A stretch of 64,000 nucleotides of DNA. Source: Glaciozyma antarctica PI12. Its lineage: Eukaryota > Basidiomycota > Microbotryomycetes > Kriegeriales > Camptobasidiaceae. The stretch is taken from NCBI GenBank assembly GCA_002917775.1, contig KZ627150.1, positions 62,001 through 126,000 on the forward strand, written 5' to 3'. The notes under the pieces were generated by a model, which made no database searches, was not told the DNA's origin, and worked only from the letters and a program-made list of their open reading frames with translations. Both the position numbers and the translations under genes were made by a program. Positions within the stretch are counted from its first letter, which is position 1, and each line of letters begins with the position of its first letter. Below, piece by piece: positions 1 to 10,280 of this stretch.

Positions 1-880
1 GTTCCTGCTTTTGCCAAGGTGCGTGTTTCCTATCCAGCTTCAGGAGTACCTCGCTGACGTCTCAGAGAATCCAGCGCGCCAACATCCTCTCTCTCCCTAC
101 ACCCCTCTATGCCCTCTCTGCGGCCTAGTCCTCTGCGCCCTCAACTCCCCCATCTCACCCTGTCCTTCCTGCTCCCACTCTTCCCTCCTTTCTACAACCT
201 CCATCGCTTCCCACATCGCCTCCCTCCAAACGACTCGCGAAGCGATCGTCGCACGGGAGAAGCGTCGATTCGCCGAGGAGAAGGATGCGGAGGAGAGGGA
301 GAGAGCTGCGATCAGGTTCCCGACGCTTGGAGCGGATGGGAGGCCCGCTGGAGCAGCGGCGGTGGCGAGGGCGTACAGCAATATGGCGGGAGCGGGACCG
401 GCGTTGGAGGAGCGGATCGACCGGGCGTACGAGGAGGGGAAGAGCGTGAATGGGAAACCGTTTGGGAAGAGGGTGGAGGGGAAGGTGTTGAGGTTGGATC
501 AGAAGACGGGGAAAGTGAGGGTGCAGACGAAGGTCGTTAAGAAGGTCGTCAAGAAGGAGGGGAAGAACGTGGTAGTCGAGGTGGTGGAGGTGGAGGATGG
601 GGAGGAGGTTTGGAGGGACGAGCAGGATGATGGGTTGAGCGAGGGGGAGACGAAGGAGATGATGGCGAAGCACGCGGACCGACTCTTCTACAACGTCACG
701 CTCGAGGAACCGCCGCTGTGGGTCGAGGAGGTCGTGCTGGCGGAGGAGGAGGTCGCGGTCGATGAGGCGGTCGTCGAGGTCCCGAAGGGAGTTCCGGGAG
801 CTGCGCCGGTCGTCGCTGGAGCGGGAGGAAGGAAGAAGGGGAGGACGAGGGTCACGAAGGGAGGGGATGTCGTCGTTTGA
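1..880 (+). CDS. TRIP4/ASC-1-like zinc finger protein (Rqt4-like), 3' part
   Basis: The gene enters from the left edge, so its 5' end is missing. A short exon (to about base 18) splices over a GTGCGT...CTGAC...CAG intron to an exon starting at about 66. Only this splice restores the full zinc finger: CFCQ, then HPL, LCPLCG, LC and PCPSC, the C2HC5 pattern of TRIP4/ASC-1. The rest is a charged, helical tail containing GKVLRLDQKTGKVRVQTKV, which resembles the segment after the finger in fungal Rqt4-type proteins. Members of the family work in the ASC-1/RQT complex that resolves collided ribosomes. The family call comes from the finger spacing; the link to ribosome quality control is family knowledge. 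The reading is open to the stop at 878-880. No N-terminal domain can be judged. Confidence 0.72.
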   Translation, partial: FLLLPRCVFPIQLQEYLADVSENPARQHPLSPYTPLCPLCGLVLCALNSPISPCPSCSHSSLLSTTSIASHIASLQTTREAIVAREKRRFAEEKDAEERERAAIRFPTLGADGRPAGAAAVARAYSNMAGAGPALEERIDRAYEEGKSVNGKPFGKRVEGKVLRLDQKTGKVRVQTKVVKKVVKKEGKNVVVEVVEVEDGEEVWRDEQDDGLSEGETKEMMAKHADRLFYNVTLEEPPLWVEEVVLAEEEVAVDEAVVEVPKGVPGAAPVVAGAGGRKKGRTRVTKGGDVVV

Positions 881-1575
881 GGCTGTGAACGACGCGCGTT
901 GGCGGCAGGCTTGGGCTCGCTGAATCGTCTGCTTCGGAACAACCGCTCGCTTTACTTCTGCTGGACACCTTGCTTCGACTCGCGGCTGGCTTCGACTTGC
1001 GAGAAGGTGCTCAAGCCTCGCTCGCCCTTCAAAAAAGCACCCGAGGCGCTTCTGGCTGATCTTCTTCCTGTCGCTCTGCGTCTCCTGCTTCCTCTCCGCC
1101 CTGGCTTTGATCACCATTTCGACGCGCTGTAAGCAAACAACGTTGGACCCCAGCAAGCTTCTCGACGTCGTGATCTGAGCGCGCGGAACTCCGGCTGAGG
1201 CGGGACCCCTTGCTCGCTTTCACTTTCTCTCTCTCTCTCTCCCGTCGCGAGTCCTGCTTCCGCAATCACCAAACCTACGCCGTTGTAGCCGCTGTGAGCC
1301 AGCTGGTGAGGCCGGGGAGGAACGGCTTCGACCGTGTCTTGTCAATCGACGCCCTGAACCGATCTCGAGCGTTGAGCCCGAGGCCGCGCTCAACGGGCGG
1401 AACTCGCAGCCAAAATTCCAAAGGCAGCCTGGGAGTTCCGCCCCTTCCCGCGCTAAACCAGATTTGAACTTGGGTCGATTTCCAGCTCCCAGTGGCTTGT
1501 CCTTACACAACACATTCGTCCTGCCGCAGGCCACCAGCACTACTCGAAGCCGTACACCAAAACTACCAGCTCAGC
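881..1575. other. Intergenic region between the TRIP4-like gene and TRP5
   Basis: This stretch should hold the 3' end of the first gene and the TRP5 promoter and leader. I see no convincing gene in it. It contains a CT-rich tract near 1222-1245 and a perfect 11-bp inverted repeat at 1395-1405 and 1433-1443. Confidence 0.5.
1395..1443. repeat. Perfect 11-bp inverted repeat upstream of TRP5
   Basis: GGGCGGAACTC at 1395-1405 is matched by its exact reverse complement at 1433-1443, with a 27-base spacer. It lies about 130 bases before the TRP5 start codon, so it may fall in the leader or core promoter. A hairpin or a dimeric protein site are both possible; the sequence does not decide. Confidence 0.55.
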
Positions 1576-4364
1576 ATGGCCACTCACCTCAAGCAAGTCT
1601 TCGCCGCAAAGGCAGCTCTCGTACGTACCTCGACCTCCTCCTCCTCACGCTCCCCCGCTGACTCGGACCGCCACTCCAACAGAACGCTCCCGTCTTCGTT
1701 ACCTTCCTCACCGCCGGCTTCCCTTCTCCTGCTGCTACCGTCCCTCTCATGCTCGCCATGGAGGCGGGAGGAGCTGACGTTATCGAGCTTGGAATCCCCT
1801 TTACGGATCCTCTCGCCGATGGCAAGGCGATTCAGGAGGCCAACAACGTGAGTGCAGCTTCTATTTCTCATACAGAAGACTGTGGAGCGACTGGGAGAGG
1901 CGGAGGAGGGCACGGCTGAGCTTGGAAGCTGACGGCGATTCCACGTTCTACAGATCTCACTCGAGCAAGGAGTCGACTATGTCAAGTGCCTCGGCTTCGT
2001 CAAGGAGGCACGAAGTCAAGGACTCAAGGCGCCTGTTATCCTTATGGGTGCGTTGTCCTTCTCACAGTCGCCGCGCACCAGCTCATCGTACTCCCCGACC
2101 CAGGCTACTTCAACCCTCTCCTCGCCCACACTGAGGCACTCGCCGTACGTGACGCCAAGGCTGCTGGCGCCAACGGTTTCATTGTCGTGGATCTTCCTCC
2201 AGAGGAAGCTGTCGGCTTCCGCTCTCTCTGCACGGAGGAGGGGTGCGTCCTTCTCCCGCTCCATCTGCCAGACCTAAGCTAACCTCTCCGATCTGCAGCA
2301 TGTCCTACGTCCCCCTCATCGCTCCTTCCACCACCGACAGCCGTATTCAGTTCCTCGCCTCCATCGCCGACTCGTTCATCTACGTCGTCTCCAAGATGGG
2401 CACCACGGGCGCCTCCACCACCGTCTCTTCCTCCCTCCCCTCCCTCCTCAAGCGTATCCGATCCCTCCTTCCCTCCCCCATCCCTCTCGCCGTCGGTTTT
2501 GGAGTCTCCACCCAAGCTCACTTTGAGGAGGTAGGCGAGCACGCCGATGGAGTCGTCATCGGATCTCAACTCGTCGCCGTCATCAAGGCCTCCTCCTCCT
2601 CCGCCGCTCCCGCCGCCGTGCAAGCCTACTGCGCCGAGGTGAGCGGTAATCGCGAGCGCAAGCCCGCCTCCGCCAACGACGAAGCCGCCGCGCCTGGCAT
2701 CCAAGGGACCGCCGAGAACCTCGAGGCGACCAAGTTGATGCCTCCTCGCTTTGGCGATTTCGGAGGAGCGTACGTCCCCGAGGCGTTGTACGACTGCCTC
2801 GCTGAGCTTAGTGCGGCGTACACTGCTGCGAGGGCGGACCCCGAGTTCTGGAAGGAGTGGGAGGGAGAGTTTGGGTACATGAACAGGCCTTCGCGGCTTT
2901 ACGAGGCGAAGCGGTTGACGGAGATGGCGGGAGGAGCGCGCATTTGGTTCAAGAGGGAGGATCTCAACCACACTGGATCGCACAAGGTGAGTTGGGCTGG
3001 GGACGGAGGGTTGGGATCGAGCTGATAAAGGACGCGCAGATCAACAACGCTATCGGACAGATTCTCCTCGCGCGCAGGATCGGAAAGAAGCGTATCATCG
3101 CTGAGACGGGAGCTGGACAGCACGGAGTCGCCACCGCCACTGTCTGCGCCAAGTTCGGTCTTGAGTGAGTCGGTCCGCGATCGGTTTTGGGGAGCGAAGA
3201 GCTAATTACGGTTGGCGCAGGTGCATCGTCTACATGGGAGAGGAGGATGTTCGCCGACAGGCTCTCAACGTCTTCCGCATGCGCATGCTCGGAGCCAAGG
3301 TAGTCGCGGTCGATTCTGGAACTCGCACGCTCAAGGATGCCATCAGTACGTCGTCCTCCTGTCCCTCTCCGACGCGCGTACTGACTCCTCTCGCAGACGA
3401 GGCCATGCGCGACTGGGTCACCAACCTCGCGACGACGCACTACCTCGTCGGCTCCGCCATCGGCCCTCATCCCTTCCCCACCATCGTTCGCGACTTCCAG
3501 TCCGTCATCGGATCCGAGATCAAGACTCAGCTCGCCGCATTGACGGGTCGTCTACCTGACGCCGTCATTGCCTGCGTTGGAGGAGGCAGCAATGCCATTG
3601 GGTGCGTTTTGGCCTTGCGATCGGCGTACGCGCGGGAGCTGACGAAATCCCTCGCGCAGAACTTTCCACCCCTTCATCAAGGACCAGTCGGTTCGCCTTA
3701 TCGGAGTTGAGGCTGCTGGAGATGGTACGTTCGACCTTCGTCTTCGTCTCGAGCTCGTCGCTGACACCAATTCGCAGGTATCGAAACCGCTCGCCACTCT
3801 GCCACCCTCGCCCGCGGTACTCCAGGAGTCCTCCACGGTGTGCGAACCTACATTCTCCAAACCGACGACGGACAGATCACGGGCACGCACTCGATTTCCG
3901 CCGGCCTCGACTACCCCGGTGTCGGACCCGAGCACGCGTGGCTCAAGGATTCTGGAAGGGCAGAGTACATGAGCGCGACGGATGAGCAGGCGCTCCGAGG
4001 GTTTCGAGCGTGCACGGAGAAGGAGGGTATTATTCCTGCGCTCGAGACGGCGCATGCGATCTGGGCGACGATCGAGTTGGCCAAGACGCTGCCGAAGGAG
4101 CAGAACATTGTCATGGTGCGCCCTCGTCCTCGTCTTCGCCGAGGACAGTGCTGATGTCGTCGCGCAGACTCTCTCGGGACGCGGAGATAAGGACGTGCAG
4201 GAGATTTCAGAGATCCTCCCCAAGTGGGCCGAGCGACTCGACTGGCGTACGTCCTCCTTCCTCATCTGTCGACTGGCGGTAACTGATCTCGCTTCCCGCG
4301 CCTCGCAGACGTAGACACTGGCGCAGATGCTTCTACCAACACCACTGGCGCTCCCGCTTCCTAG
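1576..4364 (+). CDS. TRP5: Bifunctional tryptophan synthase (alpha-beta fusion)
   Basis: The gene catalyses the last two steps of tryptophan synthesis, indole-3-glycerol phosphate to indole and indole plus serine to tryptophan, in the cytosol. The fungal order alpha then beta is clear. The alpha half has [15 protein letters not shown] and [15 protein letters not shown], giving the catalytic Glu (IEL) and Asp (LAD). The beta half has [17 protein letters not shown], the PLP lysine in [20 protein letters not shown] and the phosphate loop GGGSNAIG. I count about 11 introns of 50-110 nt; one falls directly after the PLP lysine codon. The start is the ATG at 1576 (MATHLKQVF), which matches fungal Trp5 N-termini. 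The C-terminus ends in a short non-conserved tail read from a last exon near 4310. All exons splice in frame, so the gene looks intact. About 700 residues, the usual size. Confidence 0.96.
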
Positions 4365-4719
4365 TATTTTTTTTTTCCAATTCGATGCATTGACCCGATT
4401 CGTCGTTCGCTCTCTCGGTCTCTCTGCTTCGCTGGCGCCTGCTTCTCGCTGCTTTTTCCTCGTCGACGTCGACGGACCGCGTGGTAAATCCTCGTCGACG
4501 TCTCGTCTCGCTGAGCTCGTGCGTGCTGCTCGCTGAGTTGATGGACATCTCTCCGTCGCGCGTGCGAAGAATTACAGGGCTACAGATTGTCCAGCCGAGC
4601 CTATTCACAAAATACCGCGAACCAAAACCTAGCACACAAATACAAGGAGAATCGCGACCAGCCCTGCAATCCGAAATCAGTCCTCGCTCTCGAGTCTCCT
4701 CCCCGTCTTCAAAACGCAC
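4365..4719. other. Convergent intergenic region, TRP5 and secreted protein gene
   Basis: The 3' ends of TRP5 (plus) and the next gene (minus) face each other here. A run of T at about 4365-4377 follows the TRP5 stop and could belong to its 3' end. I see no gene. Confidence 0.5.
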
Positions 4720-5503
4720 CTATGGAGTCCTAGTCTTCACCGGTGCCCCCGCCCTCGATTTCGGCGGGTTGACAACCTTTACATCGAGTACGAGACTGAA
4801 ATTGGGAGCTTTGGGGTTGACGACGGGGACTGAGACGCGCGGGGTGGTGGTGATGGGGACTTTGATCTTGAGGTGAAGATGGGTGAAAGATGTGGATAGG
4901 GGTGGGGGAGGATTTGGATTTGAGGGCGCGGGGAGCGACTGCGAGGTGGTTAGGAGGAGCGAGAGGAGGGAGGGAGGGGACGTACGAGGCTCGGCGGCGG
5001 GGGGTGAGGGAGGGAGGGAGGCGTCGAGGGAGGCGTCGAAGAAAGTAACTTGATCGGGGTTGATGGGGAGAGCTGCGGGAGATTAGCTGGGCTGAGAGGG
5101 AAGAGAGGAGGGGCGCACTGTTCGCGTCTTCGGCAGCGAGAGGAACTTGGCGTGCGACGAGCTTCAAATTCGGTTCCTCGCTCAACGATAGGCTTCGACG
5201 AGGTGCTGTACGGACGAATCGAATCGTCAGCGACTGTCTTGGAGCACGTAGAAGGCGGGAGGGAGACTGACCAGGCTTCGGCTTCGGCGTCGCCTTTGGG
5301 TTGGGAATGATCTTGGGGTTGAGGACGACTTTGATGGCGCTCGCGGACTTGGTGGCTAACTCGCTCGGGATGTTGTTGATTGGGATGGCCTTGGTGATGT
5401 GCTTGGAGATCTTGGAGAGGAGGGAGTCGATCTCGTTGGCAGGAACGGGAGCGGCGTGGATACAAGGGAGGAGAAAGGAGAACAGGACGAGGCTGGAACG
5501 CAT
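4720..5503 (-). CDS. Small secreted hypothetical protein
   Basis: The start at 5503 gives a classic signal peptide: MRSSLVLFSFLLPCIHA followed by APVPANE. After it come a helical stretch (LLSKISKHITKAIPINN), a Lys/Pro-rich linker (PKATPKPKPG) and an extended region. Three candidate introns have GTNNGN donors, CTGAC/CTAAT/CTAAC branch points and CAG acceptors. The last exon can be read in two frames. One ends ...LDVKVVNPPKSRAGAPVKTRTP at 4720 and looks more protein-like; the other ends ten bases later. My splice phases do not lead cleanly into the first, so the C-terminus is uncertain. No family recognised; probably a cell-wall or extracellular protein about 200 residues long. Confidence 0.55.
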
Positions 5504-7063
5504 GGTGGTGAGACGAGGGATTGGAGGGAGAGAGTGATCAAGACAGAGAGAGAGTAAATGGAGGGGATTCTCGCAAGACCCTTTGGAGAGCAAGACGTCT
5601 CGAGGGGCACAGCTGAGACGGGGAGGAGTCGATCTGATCGCTCCGCTTTTGAAGATGTACGTCGTAGGGGATATCGACGCTCCCCGAGTCTGGCAATCCG
5701 CAAAGAGAAGATAAACTGGGGCAGTGGGTCGGGAAGAAATCCAGGACGATCAACAGTGGACCCAAAGGATACAACGCTGGACCTCCCCAGGAACGACGCT
5801 CTTTCGCGGGATGCGTAGGGTAGGGTACACGTGTAGTATGATTCAAGAGGAAAGTGGCTATTCTGGTGAGATTCCGGGGAGCTGGCGGTGTCGGGGGTAC
5901 ATTTAGCTCTTAGTGTACATTAAGCCTGCAGCCAATGAGAACGCGCCATTCGACGCGTTTGGCTCTGCCACTTTCGCGCTCATATCTCAACAGGCTCTGG
6001 AGAGCAAGCAGCAAAAACCAGAGCCCTAGAAGCATCTTTTAGGAAATTTTATCCTTTCTTAAAAGTAGGAAGGTGCGCCAGCCTCCAGGCAGACCAGACC
6101 GACCTCAAAAAAGAATTGAGTGGTCTCCACCACCTTCAGCTCCCAAACTCGCCCCCCAGCACCACCCCACTCTCACCCCCCAGCTCGCCGCCTCCGCTTT
6201 ACCATCATACATCTTCTATCTCTTCATTCTATATTCAGACGTTGCTGGCTTCGAAGTCCTGAATTCTGGGGCGTGTCCAAAAGCGCAAGAAGTGAAAAGA
6301 GCGAGCGGGTCGGCACCGTCGCTGTAGGTGCGCTGGCTCCGTTTCTCCAGCTGCCGTCCACTGATAACGTTCTCCGGAACCACTACGTCCACCGCTGCTC
6401 ACCTGCGTCATTCCAGCGCGCTGTTCTGTGGCACGAATGTCGGAACAACACCGCAGATATCAACAATCTCGCTCTCCCTCAATTTTGCCCCTCTCGTCCT
6501 CTCCTGCCTGTGAGAGCTGCTCATGATATGTAGCTATAGGCCCCAGAGCAGGCCATGTATGCTTCCCTCTCCCTCCTCCCTTTTTCCTTTTTTTTTCTTT
6601 CTCTTTTTCTCCTTTTTTTTCTTTTATTCCCAGACAGGGGATCCCCGACATGGCCACCTCGCCAGATTCCTGAGTTTTGGGGAGGAATATCGCTGGGTAG
6701 TTGCCTAGAATGGAGAGCGTCGGCGAGCGTCGGCCGAGACACGCTCGAAAGTCCTCGACGGCGGTGAGGCTCGTGGGGAAAGCAGCGTCTCAGTCAAGAA
6801 CGACACCTGATTCATTGCCTCGATGGGACGACGAGTGACGGGGGCTCGCGCTAGGGGAGAAGCAAGCAGAATCCAACTCCGTTGGCACTGATTGAGGCGT
6901 CAAGTCCACTTCCCGAGAGGTTTGAAGTGCGGAATCTCTTGAAGCAGGTAAAGCAGGAACAGGAACTCGAGTCAAAGTTCGGCGAGACAGAACGGATAGC
7001 CTCTCCTTAGGGCTGCGAGAGGGTGAGGCCGCGACTTGTGATTCCAACCCTCCCCGCTGCCTA
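5504..7063. other. Long intergenic region with AT-rich and polypyrimidine patches
   Basis: No gene is supported here. An AT-rich patch at 6030-6070 includes an imperfect 9-bp inverted repeat (CTTTTAGGA at 6035-6043, TCTTAAAAG at 6056-6064). A long polypyrimidine tract (T and C) runs from about 6562 to 6632. The secreted-protein promoter must lie at the left end. The right end is the 3' flank of the cysteine-rich gene. Confidence 0.45.
6562..6632 (+). repeat. Polypyrimidine tract
   Basis: About 70 bases are almost only T and C on the plus strand, with T runs of up to nine. It is a low-complexity tract in an otherwise GC-rich region, with no gene assigned on either side within 400 bases. Confidence 0.7.
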
Positions 7064-7557
7064 TCACTTGGTCGGAGGCTTGTAGTGCACATCTTGCTTA
7101 TCAGCGGGAGCCTTTGAAAGCAAGAGGGAAAGTCAAGATCAGCGAAAGAGTCCGGCGATGAGGGGAGAGAGAAACTGCTGACGTTGGCAGGGCGGGCGGG
7201 CTTGCTGTTCTCGCATTTGCACTCGGTACCAGCAGGGATCTTGGCCATCACGGCGTCGACGTGGCAGCCGCAGCCCCTGGAGCGATTGGGTCAGCGCGCG
7301 GGGTCAGGCGTAGGACGAGTCGATCTCACCACCTGGAAAGAGGAGGTCAGCCCACTGTCTCGGGAGGGGCGCCTGGAGCGGAGGGATGGCTCACCAAGTC
7401 TGCTTGTGGCAACTGCGAAAGAGCGAGACGGAATCAGCGACTACGGAGAGGAGGGGACGCCGCTCGTGGGGAGGAGCGCGGCCACGTCACGCGCTTTGAG
7501 CCAGTGAGCAGACGACGAGACTCACTCGGCGTTTTCGCAAATGGAGAGCAGACACAT
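7064..7557 (-). CDS. Small cysteine-rich protein, paralogue 1 (TWxGCGxH family)
   Basis: Spliced, the gene gives about 64 residues starting MCLLSICENADCHKQTW, then GCGCHVDAVMAKIP, TECKCENS and a short polar tail ending YKPPTK. It aligns residue by residue with the plus-strand genes at 10002 and 11021: Met-Cys start, C...C, KQTW, GCGxH, VMxKxP and CxC. Exons run 7557-7526 and 7412-7395, then from 7276 downwards, with a final exon ending in TGA at 7064-7066. Between exons 2 and the 7276 exon, a 3-nt exon (7330-7332, GTG) flanked by good splice signals would supply the extra residue that both paralogues have (TWWGCG rather than TWGCG). Similar small proteins occur in actinobacteria and fungi. 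The cysteines suggest metal binding; function unknown. Confidence 0.72.
7330..7332 (-). other. Candidate 3-nt micro-exon in cysteine-rich paralogue 1
   Basis: Read on the minus strand, a CTTTCCAG acceptor is followed by GTG and then by a GTGAGA donor. Including the three bases turns TW-GCG into TWWGCG, which matches the spacing in the two paralogues (TWTGCG, TWRGCG). Skipping it also stays in frame, so either form could be made. Confidence 0.4.
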
Positions 7558-7785
7558 GATCTTGAAGCGTACGGAGGGGGTGTCGTGGGGCAGTGCTGGA
7601 AGTGCTCCAAGAGGCGGCGGCTGCTCGGCCAGGGACTAGGATCTCTCTACACCCGCTCGTACGAGCGTGGGGCTGTTCGCTCTGAACTACTATAGATAAC
7701 GACAATGCAATGCGACACTGCTATACGACAGCGTACCAACGACCAGCAAGGCAGCTTCGCGCGCGAGCTCTCTGCGGAAGAGGGA

Positions 7786-9558
7786 CTAACGCACGACGCC
7801 CGTTACCAAGACCGCTCCAGCTCCTCCGCCCGGTCCATCCCACCTCCACCTCCACCCCTCCCTCTCCAACAGCTTCACGACAGCAGGCAAGAGGACTGGA
7901 TTCTGGTTCGTCGAATGCCGCCCGATGCCGGTGATGATTCGCAGAGGAGCTTGCGCCGACGTCGCTGCTCGGTTTGAGTCAGTCCTGGCTTCCCGAATGC
8001 GGGAAAGGAGGACTCACAGCTCGACCACCAGCTGTTACAGCTCTCCCTAACGACCGACAGCGCATGGTGCAGCGTAAGCCCATGCAGATCGACCGTCCCT
8101 CGTTCCTTCTCCCTGCGCTCTCATCAGCCTCCTTCCCATCCCCCCAAAAAAGCGAACGTACCTCCGTTCCCCAACCACCGCAAAAGCTCCTCTAGCCTCC
8201 CACCTCCTCTTCCTCCTATCCATCTCCCTGCCGACCTCAGCCCAATACCACGCCGTCCCCCTCCCCCCACCCCCCTGCTGAAAATGCTTCGCAGCACTCC
8301 TAAACGCCTCGTTCCTCTTCTCCCAATACCCTCTCGCTAATTCCGCGCATTCGGCAGCAGAGTATGATTCCTCGGATTTCCCGCCTGAGGAGCCTTCGAG
8401 GTCTCGGATCGCAGAGGCGGAGGCGAGAGGGAGAGAGACGGTGGAGGTGATAGCGGGGAGGAAGACGCGGGCGGAGGGAGCTCCGAATCCTACGAGTCCG
8501 TTATGGAGGAGCGAGCCTTCTGCGCGCTCGGTATCCTCGATGAAGAGGTGTAGGTCGAAAGCGTCGCTGACGTCGCCGTCTGTTGCTGAGAGGAGAGTTT
8601 CGAGGCGGCTGGCTGGGAGGGAGGGGAGGAGGAGTTGGAGGGAGTGGAGGGAGGGTTCGGCGAGAGGGAGGGAAAGGAAAGGGCGGGAGAGGGAGAGGGA
8701 GGTGAGGAGGAAGTGGATCGTGAGGGGGAGAGAGGAGTCGTGAGTGTGGTAGACGGAGCTGATCGTTCCTGGTGAAACGTGGAGGAGGGTCGAGAGGAAG
8801 TGAGAGGTCGAGTCGAGGGAGATCCACCGGTTCGCGAGGGGTTGAGCGACGGCGAGAGGAGTTGGCGCAACGGTGGTGAGGAGAGGAGAGGCGGAGCGGG
8901 AGTGGACCGAGGTGAGGGAGAGAGTTTGCGAGGCTTTGGCGGAGGTCTTGAGGCGCCGTCGCTGTTTGGGCGTGAGCGAGGGGCCGGAGGAGGAGGTGAC
9001 GGAGGAGGTCGAGGCGGAGTCGGAGGTGGAACTATCGGATGAGATGTAGTCCTCGTTCAGAAGCTCCTCGACGAGCGTCTCCAGGTCTTTCGCGCTGGCG
9101 AACCGAGAGCCCAGAGCCGGCAAGCTCATACGAGGGAACACGGAGGCCAAGAAGGCGACCGGGTCATCCCCTCCCTCCCCCAGCACTTCCTGCACCTCCT
9201 CCTCCCCTCCATCCCAACCTTCCTCAAACGACCACGCCTCGAGCGCGCTCTCCACCTCACTCGTGCTCGGCGGAGGCCCCGATCGATCGTCCCCCGTACT
9301 TCCGATCTCCGACTCTCCTTCCTCAATCCCAGCTGCAAGAAGGACGAGGGTCTGTCGGATGATAGCTTCGTCGGAGGGGGTTGCGTCGGGAAAGTCGAGG
9401 AGGAGGGCGGCGAGGAGGGACGAGACGAGTCGAGACAGAACTCGGCCTGGGAGGTGCGTCAGCGGGGAGCGTGGGAGGTGCGAGGAAGGGGGACGTACGG
9501 CGAGGCGTTCGTAAACTGAGTCCGGTGGTGGTTTGGGCGGTACTATGCGCGAGATCAT
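7786..9558 (-). CDS. CUE-DUF1771-Smr domain protein (Cue2-like endonuclease)
   Basis: The N-terminal part holds a CUE-like helical region (LLLDFPDATPSDEAIIRQTL and a second FLASVFPRMSLPAL). Then comes DUF1771 (ARGYWEKRNEAFRSAAKHFQ) and, over two more introns, an Smr domain: VDLHGLTLHHALSVVRE and LRIITGIGRHSTNQN, ending ...AVLVTGVVR at the TAG at 7786-7788. The DLHGLT and TGxGxHS motifs are the Smr signature. Yeast Cue2 with this plan cleaves mRNA at collided ribosomes in no-go decay. The ATG at 9558 opens the conserved frame only if a perfect-looking 52-nt intron (9447-9498) is retained. If it is spliced, the conserved frame runs upstream through another intron near 9690-9630 but shows no ATG, so the true start is unresolved. 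Confidence 0.82.
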
Positions 9559-10001
9559 CGGGCGGCGACTGTGGTGTGACTGGAGCAGAAGGAGTGTCGG
9601 GAGGGATGAGCGAGGATCTAGCTCTGCGGGTTTGAGAGGAGCGCCGTCAGCTCCTTCGTTGGGGTGAAGCCAGGAGCTCGTGCTTACGATCTGGAGAGTC
9701 TACACGACGGATTAGAGAGCGCGAAGGGCGCGGAGGTGGTGGTGGAAGTCAAGCTGGGGAGCTCGTCGCGCGTCGAACGTCCTCGCCGACGAGAGCGCTG
9801 GTAGGTTTCCTCCCTCCCTATTTACACCTTCGCGTATCCTCCTCCCCCGGCACCCTGATGGACCGCCAGGCAGCCTTGGCCTCGACAGCGACCTAAAGCC
9901 GAACGATCCCAGGAGGACTCGGAGAGGAGCTCTTGCTGGTCTTCCTCGAACCTCTCGCTCGAAGCGTTCTTCCCAGCCGCTCCTCTCAACCGTCAACAAA
10001 C
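9559..10001. other. 5' region of the Smr gene and promoter of cysteine-rich paralogue 2
   Basis: The minus strand holds an intron-like segment (GTAAGC donor near 9690, CTGAC, CGCAG near 9630) and a reading frame in phase with the Smr protein but without an ATG, so leader exons are likely. The plus strand is the promoter and leader of the gene starting at 10002. The two genes are divergent. Confidence 0.45.
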
Positions 10002-10280
10002 ATGTGCATGCCCACCACCTGTGCAACGTACGTCCTCCCCTCTCTTTGCCCGCAACGCCGGCTGACCCCCTCTCCACAGCTGCGACAAGCAAACCTGGTT
10101 CGCCCTGCTCCCGCCCGCCGCTGTACCTAGCTAACCTCCGCACGTAGGACCGGATGCGGAGCTCATATTGCGTCGGTGATGGGTAAGGTGCCTCAAGCGG
10201 ATCGCTGCGTGTGTCCGGAGCACAACCCTCGCTCGCTTATCGGGAACGTCTTTAATGGGATCAAGAAGATGTGGGGCTGA
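10002..10280 (+). CDS. Small cysteine-rich protein, paralogue 2 (TWxGCGxH family)
   Basis: Three exons give 58 residues: MCMPTTCATCDKQTW, then TGCGAHIASVMGKVP, then ADRCVCPEHN and a basic end (FNGIKKMWG). The introns have GTACGT...CTGAC...CAG and GTTCGC...CTAAC...TAG signals. Seven cysteines and two histidines make zinc or other metal binding plausible, but this is inference. The second intron interrupts the Trp codon of KQTW at the same place as in paralogue 1, which supports common ancestry. The stop is at 10278-10280. Confidence 0.75.

Noticed and set aside
155-1156. A 333-codon minus-strand open frame over the first gene
   Set aside because: It is Arg/Leu/Ser-rich, without family features, and lies opposite the conserved zinc-finger gene.
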